From contig NZ_CP047200.1 of the NCBI RefSeq assembly GCF_030408675.1, forward strand, positions 1,054,001 through 1,118,000: DNA of 64,000 nucleotides. Reading direction: 5' to 3'. A program made the position numbers and the translations under genes. The notes beneath the pieces are model-generated. The model saw nothing but the letters and a program-made list of their open reading frames with translations. It was not told where the DNA came from and did no database searches. Each line of letters starts with the position of its first letter. Positions within the stretch are counted from its first letter, which is position 1. This stretch comes from Corynebacterium durum. GTDB taxonomy: Bacteria; Actinomycetota; Actinomycetes; Mycobacteriales; Mycobacteriaceae. Of this stretch, positions 41,844-52,612 are shown one piece after another.

Positions 41844-42392
41844 TTAGTTCAGAACCTCAATCATACTGGGCGGAACGCGGTCGGCGAGCCATGTTTGATC
41901 ATTGCCACAGTAGAACAGCACCCCCGGTTCTGCCTGTGTGTTTATTGCCAGGATCACAATGTCCTGCGCTTTTCGACGCCCCACTTTCGTTGCTGTTTCT
42001 ACGTCCTCCGACATGTGCACATATTGGCGTGACATGGGAAGAATGCCCTGTTGGAGAATATTATCCAGATTCCGCCTGGCGGTACCGTGATAGAGCAACG
42101 TGGGAGGGGTGGTTGGTTCTTTAACGATCTTCATGGGGATGGAATGGCCGTAGAGCGCGCGGATGTGACCATCGCTGATTTCGAAACGCTTCTTATCTGA
42201 AACGCTCATGACCGTGTGGAAGTCCTCTTCGGTGATGCCCTCCCAGCGCTTATGTTTGCGCAGGGCATCGAGAAGTTTATCCACGTCCACCCAGCCTCCT
42301 TCGTCTAGTTCGATTCCGAAAGAATCGGGGTCATGCCGTAGTGCGACGGACATTGTTTTGCTGAGTCGCACGTAGCGATTGTTGTTACTCAT
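41844..42392 (-). CDS. kptA: RNA 2'-phosphotransferase (Tpt1/KptA family)
   Basis: 182 residues. NAD-dependent transfer of an internal RNA 2'-phosphate to NAD, giving ADP-ribose 1'',2''-cyclic phosphate. N-terminal winged helix with LSKTMSVALRHDPDSFGI (the conserved Arg-His), C-terminal ADP-ribosyltransferase-like domain with LLYHGTARRNLDNILQQGI and HMSEDVETATKVGRRK. These are the family's four catalytic Arg/His/Arg/Arg positions. Three bases separate its start from the rtcB stop. RtcB joins RNA without leaving a 2'-phosphate, so the pairing is chemically puzzling. Confidence 0.93.
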   Translation of the reverse strand: MSNNNRYVRLSKTMSVALRHDPDSFGIELDEGGWVDVDKLLDALRKHKRWEGITEEDFHTVMSVSDKKRFEISDGHIRALYGHSIPMKIVKEPTTPPTLLYHGTARRNLDNILQQGILPMSRQYVHMSEDVETATKVGRRKAQDIVILAINTQAEPGVLFYCGNDQTWLADRVPPSMIEVLN

Positions 42393-42395
42393 TTT

Positions 42396-43619
42396 CTATC
42401 CTTTGATGCACAGTAGTGTGTCGAGTTTGGTCACAATTTCCACCAGGTCTACCTCGTGTGAGAGAACCTGGCTCAAGTCTTTGTAGGCACCGGGGATTTC
42501 ATCAAGAACCCCGTAGTCTTTTCTGCATTCCACGCCACGGGTTTGCTCGATCAGGTCGTCAAGCGTGAATGCCTGCCTTGCTGCTCCACGACTCATTGTT
42601 CGGCCAGCACCGTGAGAGGCGGAACAATACGATGCTGTATTTCCCAGCCCGCGCACAATGTATGAGCCGGTTCCCATCGAACCCGGAATGATGCCCAATT
42701 CACCTGTTTGCGCGCTGATTGCCCCTTTACGGGTGATTACCAAGTCAAGACCGTCGTAGGTTTCCTCAGAGACGTAGTTGTGGTGACAGTTGATTTCCTG
42801 GGTAAAGGCAACCTGCGGAAGGATGTTCTGTAAGGCGGCTTTGATGGAGCCCATCATGATGCGTCGGTTGAGCAGGGCGTATTCCTGTGCCCAGTAGATG
42901 TCATGAAGGTAGTCGGCCCATTCCTTGTATTCTGTGCCGTCCTGGTCGCGGTGCAAGAATACAGCGAGGTTGCGGTCTGGAATATCGCTGTTCCATTCCA
43001 GGTGTTTCGCGCGATAGATGTGCCGCTCGGCGATTTCCTTACCGATATTGCGTGACCCGGAATGCAACATCAGCCACAGAATGCCGTGGTCGTCGCTGCA
43101 CAACTCGATGAAGTGGTTGCCGCTGCCGAGCGTTCCGCATTGCCGGACCGCGTTGTTTTCCTTTGCGGAGACATCAACGCGGAGATTAGTGAAACGTGAG
43201 AAAAGCTTCTTGACATCGCGGCGCATAAAACCGTCTCGCCCCAGCAGTGCGGCATGGGTTTTATGCTTGGCAAAACCAACGGGAACAACGTTTTCCCAGG
43301 CGGCGCGGATGCCGGCTAGGTTATCGGGCAGATCGGAAAGTGTGGCGGTTGTTTTTACCGCCATCATTCCGCAACCAATATCCACGCCGACAGCGGCCGG
43401 TGAAACGGCACCGTGCATGGCGATGACGCTTCCAACAGTCACGCCAGCGCCTGCGTGAACATCGGGCATGACGGCGACGCCGTGAACCCACGGAAGGAGA
43501 GATGCGTTGCGGATTTGCTGTTGAGTGGTGTGGTCGACGTCGTAAAGCGGTGACCACATGCGAACTGGGGCTTTTGAGCCGGGAATAGTGATGGGGAACC
43601 CGTACGGGTTGGTAGACAT
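42396..43619 (-). CDS. rtcB: RtcB RNA 3'-phosphate/5'-OH ligase
   Basis: 407 residues. Joins RNA ends with 2',3'-cyclic phosphate or 3'-phosphate to 5'-OH using GTP and Mn. Family residues: C83 in DIGCGMMAV, H169 in GSGNHFIE, H186 in MLHSGSRNIGKEIAERH, the HH pair at 279-280, and the guanylylated histidine H336 in SASHGAGRTMSR. Shine-Dalgarno GGAG (43628-43625) lies five bases before the ATG and is locked in a leader helix described separately. No archease or Rsr/Ro gene and no RtcR activator is nearby. Confidence 0.94.
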   Translation of the reverse strand: MSTNPYGFPITIPGSKAPVRMWSPLYDVDHTTQQQIRNASLLPWVHGVAVMPDVHAGAGVTVGSVIAMHGAVSPAAVGVDIGCGMMAVKTTATLSDLPDNLAGIRAAWENVVPVGFAKHKTHAALLGRDGFMRRDVKKLFSRFTNLRVDVSAKENNAVRQCGTLGSGNHFIELCSDDHGILWLMLHSGSRNIGKEIAERHIYRAKHLEWNSDIPDRNLAVFLHRDQDGTEYKEWADYLHDIYWAQEYALLNRRIMMGSIKAALQNILPQVAFTQEINCHHNYVSEETYDGLDLVITRKGAISAQTGELGIIPGSMGTGSYIVRGLGNTASYCSASHGAGRTMSRGAARQAFTLDDLIEQTRGVECRKDYGVLDEIPGAYKDLSQVLSHEVDLVEIVTKLDTLLCIKG

Positions 43620-43743
43620 GGTGACTCCACATGCAAAAAGGGAAAAGATGGCAACGATGAAATCCCGCTGGGTGCTTGTGCTCTTAAAGCAGTGGTCAGC
43701 GGTGCGGGAGGGGACGTTGCTATTACATGTGGAGAACTCCTTT
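43620..43743 (-). promoter_or_regulatory. Structured rtcB leader with start-stop element and hidden Shine-Dalgarno
   Basis: Read on the minus strand, four helices nest: P1, nine bases, 43734-43726 with 43633-43625; P2, six bases, 43720-43715 with 43656-43651; P3, six bases, 43702-43697 with 43670-43665; P4, a small four-base hairpin, 43691-43688 with 43682-43679. The 3' strand of P1 contains the rtcB GGAG. The 5' strand contains CUCC, an anti-Shine-Dalgarno, and the AUG of an AUG-UAA-UAG start-stop (43728-43720), itself preceded by AAAAAGGAG at eight-base spacing. The upstream gene ends at 43744. All pairings are read directly; function is inferred. Confidence 0.55.
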
Positions 43744-44007
43744 TTAATCCGAACGCAACGTTAGCAGATAAGTGAATATGCTACAAGCTGTTCCGGCTGC
43801 GCAGAGCGCCACGGTGAGCCACCACAGGACAACGGATATCTGGCTTGTCCAGGCGATACCGCCGCCGTTGGCGATGAAGAACACTATGGCACAGTTGACA
43901 CCGCAATCTAGTAGCGCGATCCCAGGGCGGCGTCGTCGGCGAAGTGAACGAGCTGCAATGAAGAGTATGAGGACGGTCAAAATCGTGCTGACAATGGCTG
44001 GATTCAT
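43744..44007 (-). CDS. Small membrane protein of the rtcB operon
   Basis: 87 residues with three hydrophobic segments (about 4-19, 32-50 and 56-80) and a basic RSLRRRRRPG loop. Overlaps the beta-lactamase-like gene by four bases (ATGA), so it is part of the same transcript. I do not recognise the family. Confidence 0.7.
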   Translation of the reverse strand: MNPAIVSTILTVLILFIAARSLRRRRRPGIALLDCGVNCAIVFFIANGGGIAWTSQISVVLWWLTVALCAAGTACSIFTYLLTLRSD

Positions 44008-45005
44008 CGTGGCAGTTCCATTCCGAGCTCATCAATAGCTACGTTGCTGTCATTGGCTACGAAACTGGCGTTGTGGTTCCGTGGGTCAATCACCAGCATG
44101 GATGCGAAGCCGCCGGTCATGCCGTTGTGCCAGGCCACGTCCTGCTCGCGTACCCAGGTGTAATTGGGGAGTCCTTGGGCTAGCAGATGCTTCATAAAGC
44201 GAGTCATGTCAGTGGCGTTTGACCGAATTCCGCCGGCCGGCCCGTACCCTTCGTCGTCCCATACGGCGGTGGGGTGTCCAGTAATGTCCAGCCCACGCGG
44301 TGCGTTTGCGGGTGTTGTTTCGGGAGTCATGACGTAGGTGTTGCTCATGCCAAGGGGAGTGAAGATGCGTTCTTGAGCAAGCTGCGCGTAGGTTGTACCT
44401 GCCCGTCGCGCCAGCAGATGCCCGAGCAGCGCCATTCCAAAATTGGAGTAGTTGTACGTGCCGCGGTCTGCGAGAGTTGCGGTGCGGGCTTCCTCCAGAA
44501 TTCTCTGAGTGGTAAAGCCATCATATGGGTTCTGTTTTCGCTGCATACTGATCGCCACTGCGAAGGCCGATATACCAAGAATCCGCGGCAGCCCTGATGT
44601 GTGGGTGGCGAGTTCCTTCAGTGTGATGTCTGACGTGGACATATCGGCATCGTCCAGAATCTCGCCAACGGTGGTGTCTAAGGTGACCTCTCCACGCTCT
44701 ACCGCCTGCCGAAGAAGCTCAGCCGTGAAGGTTTTACTCACAGACCCAATTTCAAACTCTGTATTCTCGTCCGCACCAAGCCCAGCGAACTTCACAGCAC
44801 CATCACTATCGACGACCGCCGCGGCAAGGTTGTGCGCACCCTTCGGCGCGTGCTGCGCGAGGTGACCAGCGAGCTCGGGGTCGCCCGTTGCCGTCTGCGC
44901 TACTGTGATGTGTTTGGGGCCAAAAGTCAAGCCTGCTACAAGGATTGTAATGGCAATAAGGCTTGCGACTGTCCCGGCAGTCAGGTGTCGCGGCTTGATT
45001 TTCAC
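44004..45005 (-). CDS. Serine beta-lactamase-like hydrolase (class C / penicillin-binding fold)
   Basis: 333 residues. N-terminal membrane anchor or signal (residues 9-30). Catalytic SxxK is S88-V-S-K91 in FEIGSVSKTF, YxN is Y186-S-N188 in TYNYSNFGMALLG, and the third motif is HNGMTGG near residue 296. It acts outside the membrane; substrates of this family include D-amino-acid peptides and esters, not only beta-lactams. It follows the regulator gene by 18 bases and overlaps the next gene. Confidence 0.88.
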   Translation of the reverse strand: MKIKPRHLTAGTVASLIAITILVAGLTFGPKHITVAQTATGDPELAGHLAQHAPKGAHNLAAAVVDSDGAVKFAGLGADENTEFEIGSVSKTFTAELLRQAVERGEVTLDTTVGEILDDADMSTSDITLKELATHTSGLPRILGISAFAVAISMQRKQNPYDGFTTQRILEEARTATLADRGTYNYSNFGMALLGHLLARRAGTTYAQLAQERIFTPLGMSNTYVMTPETTPANAPRGLDITGHPTAVWDDEGYGPAGGIRSNATDMTRFMKHLLAQGLPNYTWVREQDVAWHNGMTGGFASMLVIDPRNHNASFVANDSNVAIDELGMELPR

Positions 45006-45023
45006 GCGGTTACGCCTTTCTTG

Positions 45024-45614
45024 TTAGTGGTCTTCGCAGCACGCGAGGATGGTGAGCAAGGGGACGATCCTGCTGACTCGAATACTGAAGTCCCCGGTGG
45101 GTTTTTTGCTGATCCAACCAGCGGCCATGAGGGCGTTGAGGTGGTGATACGCCGTTCCGGTAGAGGTGACCACATTTTTTTCGGCAAGTTGTGCTGCGGT
45201 AGCCGGGGCGTCGAGAAGCGTGCGGAGGATGGTTCCCCGCACCGGATGTGCCAGCGCGGTAAGGCGTGTCATGGGATCGTCCCAGCTGCTGGTGAGGAAG
45301 AAGTCGGTGGGGCGAGTCCACTGGTACATGGCTTCTTGCTCGCTGGTGGTGACGTGACCTGCGAACATGACGGCACCGGTGTTGTCGGCAGTGTTGTTTC
45401 GCGATGACAGTTCGGTGAGTGCCCAGTAGGTATCGGCATCGTTGTCTACCTGCTTGGTTCCGGTTGGTGTGGTCGCCGTTTCTTTAGGTACGTGTTCTTC
45501 CAACGCGGCAAGCCGCGCCTCAATCGTGGTGAGCCTGCGGTCTAGTTCTTGCTCGCGTTGCGAGGGCAGTTGCGAAGGCGGCTGTTCGCTGGTCGGAGGT
45601 TTCATCGAGTCCAT
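45024..45614 (-). CDS. ArsR-type winged-helix regulator
   Basis: 196 residues. Residues 1-45 form a coiled-coil-like Glu/Arg-rich segment (EQELDRRLTTIEARLAALEEHV). The winged helix lies in the second half: RLTALAHPVRGTILRTLLDAPATAAQLAEKNVVTSTGTAYHHLNAL, and the tail ends in ACCEDH, with two cysteines and a histidine that could bind metal. First gene of the run regulator, hydrolase, membrane protein, rtcB, kptA, DUF1707 protein, so it likely controls the run including itself. Confidence 0.82.
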   Translation of the reverse strand: MDSMKPPTSEQPPSQLPSQREQELDRRLTTIEARLAALEEHVPKETATTPTGTKQVDNDADTYWALTELSSRNNTADNTGAVMFAGHVTTSEQEAMYQWTRPTDFFLTSSWDDPMTRLTALAHPVRGTILRTLLDAPATAAQLAEKNVVTSTGTAYHHLNALMAAGWISKKPTGDFSIRVSRIVPLLTILACCEDH

Positions 45615-45648
45615 AGTTTTAAAATACTAAAATAATGGAATAGTGCAA
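45615..45648 (-). promoter_or_regulatory. Promoter of the regulator-rtcB-kptA run, leaderless
   Basis: On the minus strand, -35 TTGCAC (45648-45643), a 16-base spacer and -10 TATTTT (45626-45621) are followed after six bases by the ATG at 45614. Transcription would begin at the start codon. The spacer is AT-rich and may hold the operator, but no clean palindrome is seen. Confidence 0.55.
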
Positions 45649-45689
45649 GCAGGTGGTCGCGCAATGGCTACCGGCAGCCTGCTTTCAAC

Positions 45690-45719
45690 TTGCCTTTTCC
45701 CACGTAACGGGCTTATTCT
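45690..45719 (+). promoter_or_regulatory. Promoter of mnmA
   Basis: TTGCCT (45690-45695) and TATTCT (45714-45719) with an 18-base spacer, about 60 bases before the GTG. The leader has AGAAAGGAT as ribosome site. Confidence 0.45.
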
Positions 45720-45780
45720 GTTAGGCCCATATGGCTCCAATGGGTAGGACCACAAGGCAATTCAGAAAGGATCACAGGTA

Positions 45781-46881
45781 GTGCGAGTTTTGGCGGCGAT
45801 GAGCGGCGGCGTGGATTCCGCAGTGGCGGCGGCGCGCGCGGTGAAAGCCGGTCATGAGGTGGTGGGGGTGCATTTGGCGTTGTCGCGGGATCCGCAGGCC
45901 GTGCGTGAATCCTCGCGCGGATGCTGCTCGCTGGAAGATTCCGCCGATGCTCGCCGCGTGTGCGACAAACTGGGCATTCCCTTTTATGTCTGGGACTTTT
46001 CGGACCGGTTCAAGGAGGATGTGATTGATGATTTCATTGATTCCTATGCCATCGGCGAAACCCCCAACCCTTGCCTGCGCTGCAACGAGAAAATCAAGTT
46101 TCGAGCCTTGCTAGAACGGGGTGTGGCGCTGGGTTTCGACGCCGTGGCTACCGGGCACTACGCGCGGCTCACCCAACCCGTTGACGGTGGCGATGGGTAC
46201 CTCCGCCGCGCCATTGATCCAGATAAAGACCAGTCCTACGTGCTCGGGGTGCTGGGCGCGGAGGAGATCAAGCGGTGCATGTTCCCAGTGGGCGACACCA
46301 AGAAGCCTCAGATCCGTGAAGAAGCCGCTGAGATGGGCTTTTCCGTGGCCAAGAAGCCGGATTCCTACGATATTTGCTTCATTCCCGATGGCAACACCCA
46401 GGCGTTTTTGGGTAAGCACATTGGCGTGCGTCCGGGACTGATCGTGGATCAGGAAGGAACACCCCTCCGGGAACATCAAGGCGTGCATGAGTTCACTATC
46501 GGCCAGCGAAAAGGGCTTGACCTGCGCAATCCCGCGGACGATGGGCGTCCCCGCTACGTCACCGATATCAACGCGCAGACGGGAGTGGTGACCGTTGGTC
46601 CGCGCGAAAACCTGGCCGTCACAACAATTCATGCTGATCGCCTCAAGTTCCTGCACCCGGCCATGGAGGGAGAGGTGGAATGCGAGGTGCAGGTCCGTGC
46701 CCATGGTAGCGTCGTTCCGTGTCACGCCCGCATCGACAAGGACAACGACCGCATGGAACTGTCCCTGCACACTCCGCTTCAGGGTGTGGCGCGTGGTCAA
46801 GCAGCTGTCCTGTATTTGCCCGATCCTGATGGAGATATTGTGCTGGGTTCCGGCACGATCTGCGGGACGGCCCACTCATGA
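45781..46881 (+). CDS. mnmA: tRNA-specific 2-thiouridylase MnmA
   Basis: Adds sulfur to U34 of tRNA-Lys, -Glu and -Gln, using persulfide from the cysteine desulfurase. 366 residues. PP-loop MSGGVDSAV at 7-15, nucleophile C101 in [12 protein letters not shown] and persulfide-accepting C199 in [11 protein letters not shown] start with an AGAAAGGAT ribosome site. Four-base overlap with the next gene. Confidence 0.95.
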   Translation: MRVLAAMSGGVDSAVAAARAVKAGHEVVGVHLALSRDPQAVRESSRGCCSLEDSADARRVCDKLGIPFYVWDFSDRFKEDVIDDFIDSYAIGETPNPCLRCNEKIKFRALLERGVALGFDAVATGHYARLTQPVDGGDGYLRRAIDPDKDQSYVLGVLGAEEIKRCMFPVGDTKKPQIREEAAEMGFSVAKKPDSYDICFIPDGNTQAFLGKHIGVRPGLIVDQEGTPLREHQGVHEFTIGQRKGLDLRNPADDGRPRYVTDINAQTGVVTVGPRENLAVTTIHADRLKFLHPAMEGEVECEVQVRAHGSVVPCHARIDKDNDRMELSLHTPLQGVARGQAAVLYLPDPDGDIVLGSGTICGTAHS

Positions 46882-47852
46882 CCGTCAACTTTTACGGACT
46901 GGGCGAGCTGCCCGGGGCGTCGATAATCGCCGCCGCCGACATAGTTGCGGGTGAAACCGGTGACCTGCGGCAACTACCCATTCTTCCCGCTCGCGGGGTG
47001 GACGTGGTGGGGCTCACCACCGGGATACTGCCCGGAATTAACGTGGATGCGGGGCCGCGAAGTTGGGTGCTCAGCACTCGCCCGCAGCTGCGCACTCGCC
47101 GCATATGGGATCGGGTAGAGGCAGATCTAGACCAGTGCGAACAGGCATGGGGTACGCGTATCGACGCCGTGAAAGTCCAGGTCGCAGGCCCGTGGACGCT
47201 GTCAGCATCCATCGAACTGAGCAACGGACATCGCGCACTCACCGACACCGGTGCCCTGCGTGACCTCACGGAATCTCTGATCGCCGGAATCCAGGAGTAC
47301 AGCGCCGATGTGCGAGCGCGCTTTGACACCGAGGTGTATGTGCAGCTAGACGAACCACTACTTGCGCAGGTTCGTGATGGTTCCCTGCCCGGAACATCTC
47401 AATTTGATGAGATTCCTTCCATCAACGATGCCGACCTGGGAGAACGGTTGGCTGGTGTCATCGAGCGTGCAGAGGTGCGCTACCTCAACCAAACCGGGTA
47501 TCCGCCGCTGTGGAAAGTCGCGCAGGTCGCAGGCGTGGAGACCTGCCAGGTAACTCTGGACACAGTACGTGGCAGTGAACAGTACGACGGCATGGGGCAC
47601 GCACTCGCCGCAGGCATGCGCGTTGGCCTGGGCATGACCCGCGCCGGGGACGATCATGACCCGCGCCACCTTGCGGTTGATGTCGCGCGCATGTGGGACG
47701 AACTGGGACTTGACCGCACGCTGCTCACCCATGCCGTTGATGTGCACCCCCGCGGTGGTTTGACCGACTGCACGCTTCTCGATGCTGCGGCAGCCCTCCG
47801 CACTGCCCGAACGGTCGCGGACATGCTGGACAAAGACGCTGGCGATTTGTGA
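46878..47852 (+). CDS. MetE C-terminal-like protein (putative methionine synthase domain)
   Basis: 324 residues, about half of a full MetE. It has the UROD/MetE barrel features [61 protein letters not shown] and the ending [29 protein letters not shown] with a Cys ligand. The N-terminal MetE half and the full zinc set are missing, so it is not an obvious methionine synthase. Similar proteins follow mnmA in C. glutamicum and mycobacteria. Real function unknown. Confidence 0.75.
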   Translation: MTVNFYGLGELPGASIIAAADIVAGETGDLRQLPILPARGVDVVGLTTGILPGINVDAGPRSWVLSTRPQLRTRRIWDRVEADLDQCEQAWGTRIDAVKVQVAGPWTLSASIELSNGHRALTDTGALRDLTESLIAGIQEYSADVRARFDTEVYVQLDEPLLAQVRDGSLPGTSQFDEIPSINDADLGERLAGVIERAEVRYLNQTGYPPLWKVAQVAGVETCQVTLDTVRGSEQYDGMGHALAAGMRVGLGMTRAGDDHDPRHLAVDVARMWDELGLDRTLLTHAVDVHPRGGLTDCTLLDAAAALRTARTVADMLDKDAGDL

Positions 47853-47947
47853 CTGTGGCGTGTGTGACTTTGCCGAGGAATTCGGTAGCGTTAGTACGCG
47901 TATGTTGTGTGCCAAAATAAGTGCACCGATCCAGCGAAAGGACAGCC

Positions 47948-48982
47948 ATGGCTGAAACTCATCACCCCACCCTAGAGGAACAACAGGCCGCGATTGATGC
48001 GTTCTGGTCATGGTGGCGCGACGAAGGTGCCGAATTGCTCGACCGAGTTTTTACCGGACAGGAGCAAGTGGATGTCATGGGGCTGGTGCACCCGAAAATC
48101 GTTGCGATCGCCGAGCAGTTGCAGTGGGAATTCACCCCGGGTTTCGACGGCGCGCGACACGCCCTCACAGTGACTGCCGCTGGCGCTGAGTTGCGCGGCG
48201 TAGCGCGCCGCTGGTTCGAGGCTGCCCCCGATGCTGACGACGTGTGGGCGTTTTCCGAATTTCGCCGACCAGCACAGGACCTCGATGTAAAGATCAATTA
48301 TGAAGGCGTTTACGTACAGTTGAGCGAGACGACTGTGCTGTACCAGCGGCGTAACTCGCTGGTGGACATTGCCGTGTACAACCCCGCGTTTAATGAGTTT
48401 GACGATGATTCCATCGTGACAAGGCTTGGATTCCTTCTGCTCGATAAAACCCTGGGCGAGTTGAATGTGGAAATGTGGATCGGGGCCATTGAGTTTGTGC
48501 GCGAAAACCCCGATGATGCCGTACCCATCTCCGAATTCACTGATGTGCTGCATGATTTAACATCCGAATTCCCGTTGATTGGTAACCGTAATTGGCAGGT
48601 CGCTGAGGCGATGGTGGACGACCACCCAATCATTATCCGCGTGCTTCCACCGCTGGTCACACTGGCCGCGCCACTGTTTGAAACCCATGTTGCAGTCGCG
48701 TTCGCCTATGATGCGCACGAAACTGGCTTGCCTCGTGATGAGGAAACAATGCAGGCGCTCGGTTCCATTGAAGACGCCCTGGATTCCGCCGTGGCCAACG
48801 ATGGCCGGTGCGTGGCCATCGAAACCGGGCAAGGCCAGCGCCTCATGCACTTCTATGTCGACAGCAGCAGCGAAGTCATCCAGCGTATGGAGGAAGTCCT
48901 AGCACTGTGGGACCGTGGCAACGTTAACTTGGTACCGTCGTTCGACCCAGGCTGGGAGGAAGTCTCCCACCTGCGGTTCTAA
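47948..48982 (+). CDS. Conserved corynebacterial protein of unknown function
   Basis: 344 residues from ATG 47948 (AAAGGACAG upstream); acidic, soluble, no signal or membrane helix. It starts with Trp-rich FWSWWRDEGAELLDRVF and contains WEFTPGFDGARHALTVTAAG. The arrangement recalls DUF695-like proteins, but I cannot confirm it. Present in the same place in related genomes, between the MetE-like gene and ligA. Confidence 0.6.
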   Translation: MAETHHPTLEEQQAAIDAFWSWWRDEGAELLDRVFTGQEQVDVMGLVHPKIVAIAEQLQWEFTPGFDGARHALTVTAAGAELRGVARRWFEAAPDADDVWAFSEFRRPAQDLDVKINYEGVYVQLSETTVLYQRRNSLVDIAVYNPAFNEFDDDSIVTRLGFLLLDKTLGELNVEMWIGAIEFVRENPDDAVPISEFTDVLHDLTSEFPLIGNRNWQVAEAMVDDHPIIIRVLPPLVTLAAPLFETHVAVAFAYDAHETGLPRDEETMQALGSIEDALDSAVANDGRCVAIETGQGQRLMHFYVDSSSEVIQRMEEVLALWDRGNVNLVPSFDPGWEEVSHLRF

Positions 48983-49002
48983 CGCTTCTCGGCAGCGGCG
49001 TA

Positions 49003-49674
49003 CTAGCCGCGCATCGGCCAGGACGTGCTCACATCACTGGTGTCTCGTCCTTGGCCTTCTAAGTATTTGCGGAAGCTTGTCTGGCGCTCGTAGTACCACA
49101 CCGCTTGCGCTTCCATGAGGCTATCCAAATCCATGGTTCCCAGGTCAGGCCACAGTTTCAGCTGCTTCCACGCGATGCGGGCGGCCGCCAGAGCGTCGGC
49201 CGTGGCCTCGTGGGCGTTATCCAAACGCACACCATAAAACTGGCTGAGGTCGCTGAGCGTTCGGGGGCCTTTGCGGTAAGGATCCTTGGCTCGGTCAACA
49301 ACAAAAGGATCGTATACAGCGCCGGTGACTGTGAAATCACCCGTGAGTTGGCGCAAAACGGTGAGATCGTAAGGCGCGTTAAACACAATGAGCGTCAAAC
49401 CATCGGCCCAGCCTTGACGAATACGCTCTACGGTTTCCGCCAACACTTTCTCATGCGGCTGACCGTGTTCACGCGCATGCTCGGTGGTGATGCCGTGGAC
49501 CTTGCTGGCAGCCTCTGGGATTTCCACACCAGGATCCGCAAGCAGCTCAAGGGGTTCCACATCTTTGTTGTGGATACGGACCATGGCAGACGTAACGATC
49601 CGCGCCTCCAACGGGTTCGCCGAGGTTGTTTCGAGGTCGAAGGAGAGCATTGCGTTTACGTCAAAGTGCGTCAT
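49003..49674 (-). CDS. 3'-5' exonuclease, DnaQ (DEDD) family
   Basis: 223 residues from ATG 49674. Exo I: SFDLETTSANP (Asp and Glu). Exo II: FNAPYDLTVLRQL (Asp). Exo III: H in LDNAHEATADALAAARIAW with Asp five residues on, so DEDDh. Probably a stand-alone proofreading or RNA-trimming exonuclease. Its stop lies 20 bases from the stop of the convergent gene. The upstream ATG 10 codons earlier is a poorer start. Confidence 0.88.
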   Translation of the reverse strand: MTHFDVNAMLSFDLETTSANPLEARIVTSAMVRIHNKDVEPLELLADPGVEIPEAASKVHGITTEHAREHGQPHEKVLAETVERIRQGWADGLTLIVFNAPYDLTVLRQLTGDFTVTGAVYDPFVVDRAKDPYRKGPRTLSDLSQFYGVRLDNAHEATADALAAARIAWKQLKLWPDLGTMDLDSLMEAQAVWYYERQTSFRKYLEGQGRDTSDVSTSWPMRG

Positions 49675-49867
49675 GGAACCTAGCGTAGACAAGGGGGTAA
49701 ACATGGGGGCAAAAAGGGTATAACATCGCTGGTAAGGCTTGGTTTCTTATCATTGTGGCGGCGATGTGTGAACCGCGTTTATGTACCAGAGATGCTATGC
49801 GTGTCTGCCCCTTGTGCCATGATTGCGATGGTCAGAAAAACCAATGGACCCGACGACAAGGAGAGTG

Positions 49868-52545
<2,678 letters not shown>

Positions 52546-52612
52546 TCCCTGGGGCATGCCCTAGGGGAATGGCACGGTTGGTGGTCACACCCCCAATGAC
52601 CACCAATAGTGA

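Noticed and set aside
43726..43740. GGAGTTCTCC palindrome upstream of rtcB as a repressor site
   Set aside because: It is explained better by the overlap of a Shine-Dalgarno and an anti-Shine-Dalgarno in the leader; it also lies inside an operon.
44832..45407. 191-codon plus-strand frame crossing the hydrolase and regulator genes
   Set aside because: It spans two convincing genes on the other strand and lacks a ribosome site.
49105..49683. 192-codon frame on the plus strand opposite the DnaQ-like exonuclease
   Set aside because: The minus-strand gene has all DEDDh motifs; this one has none.
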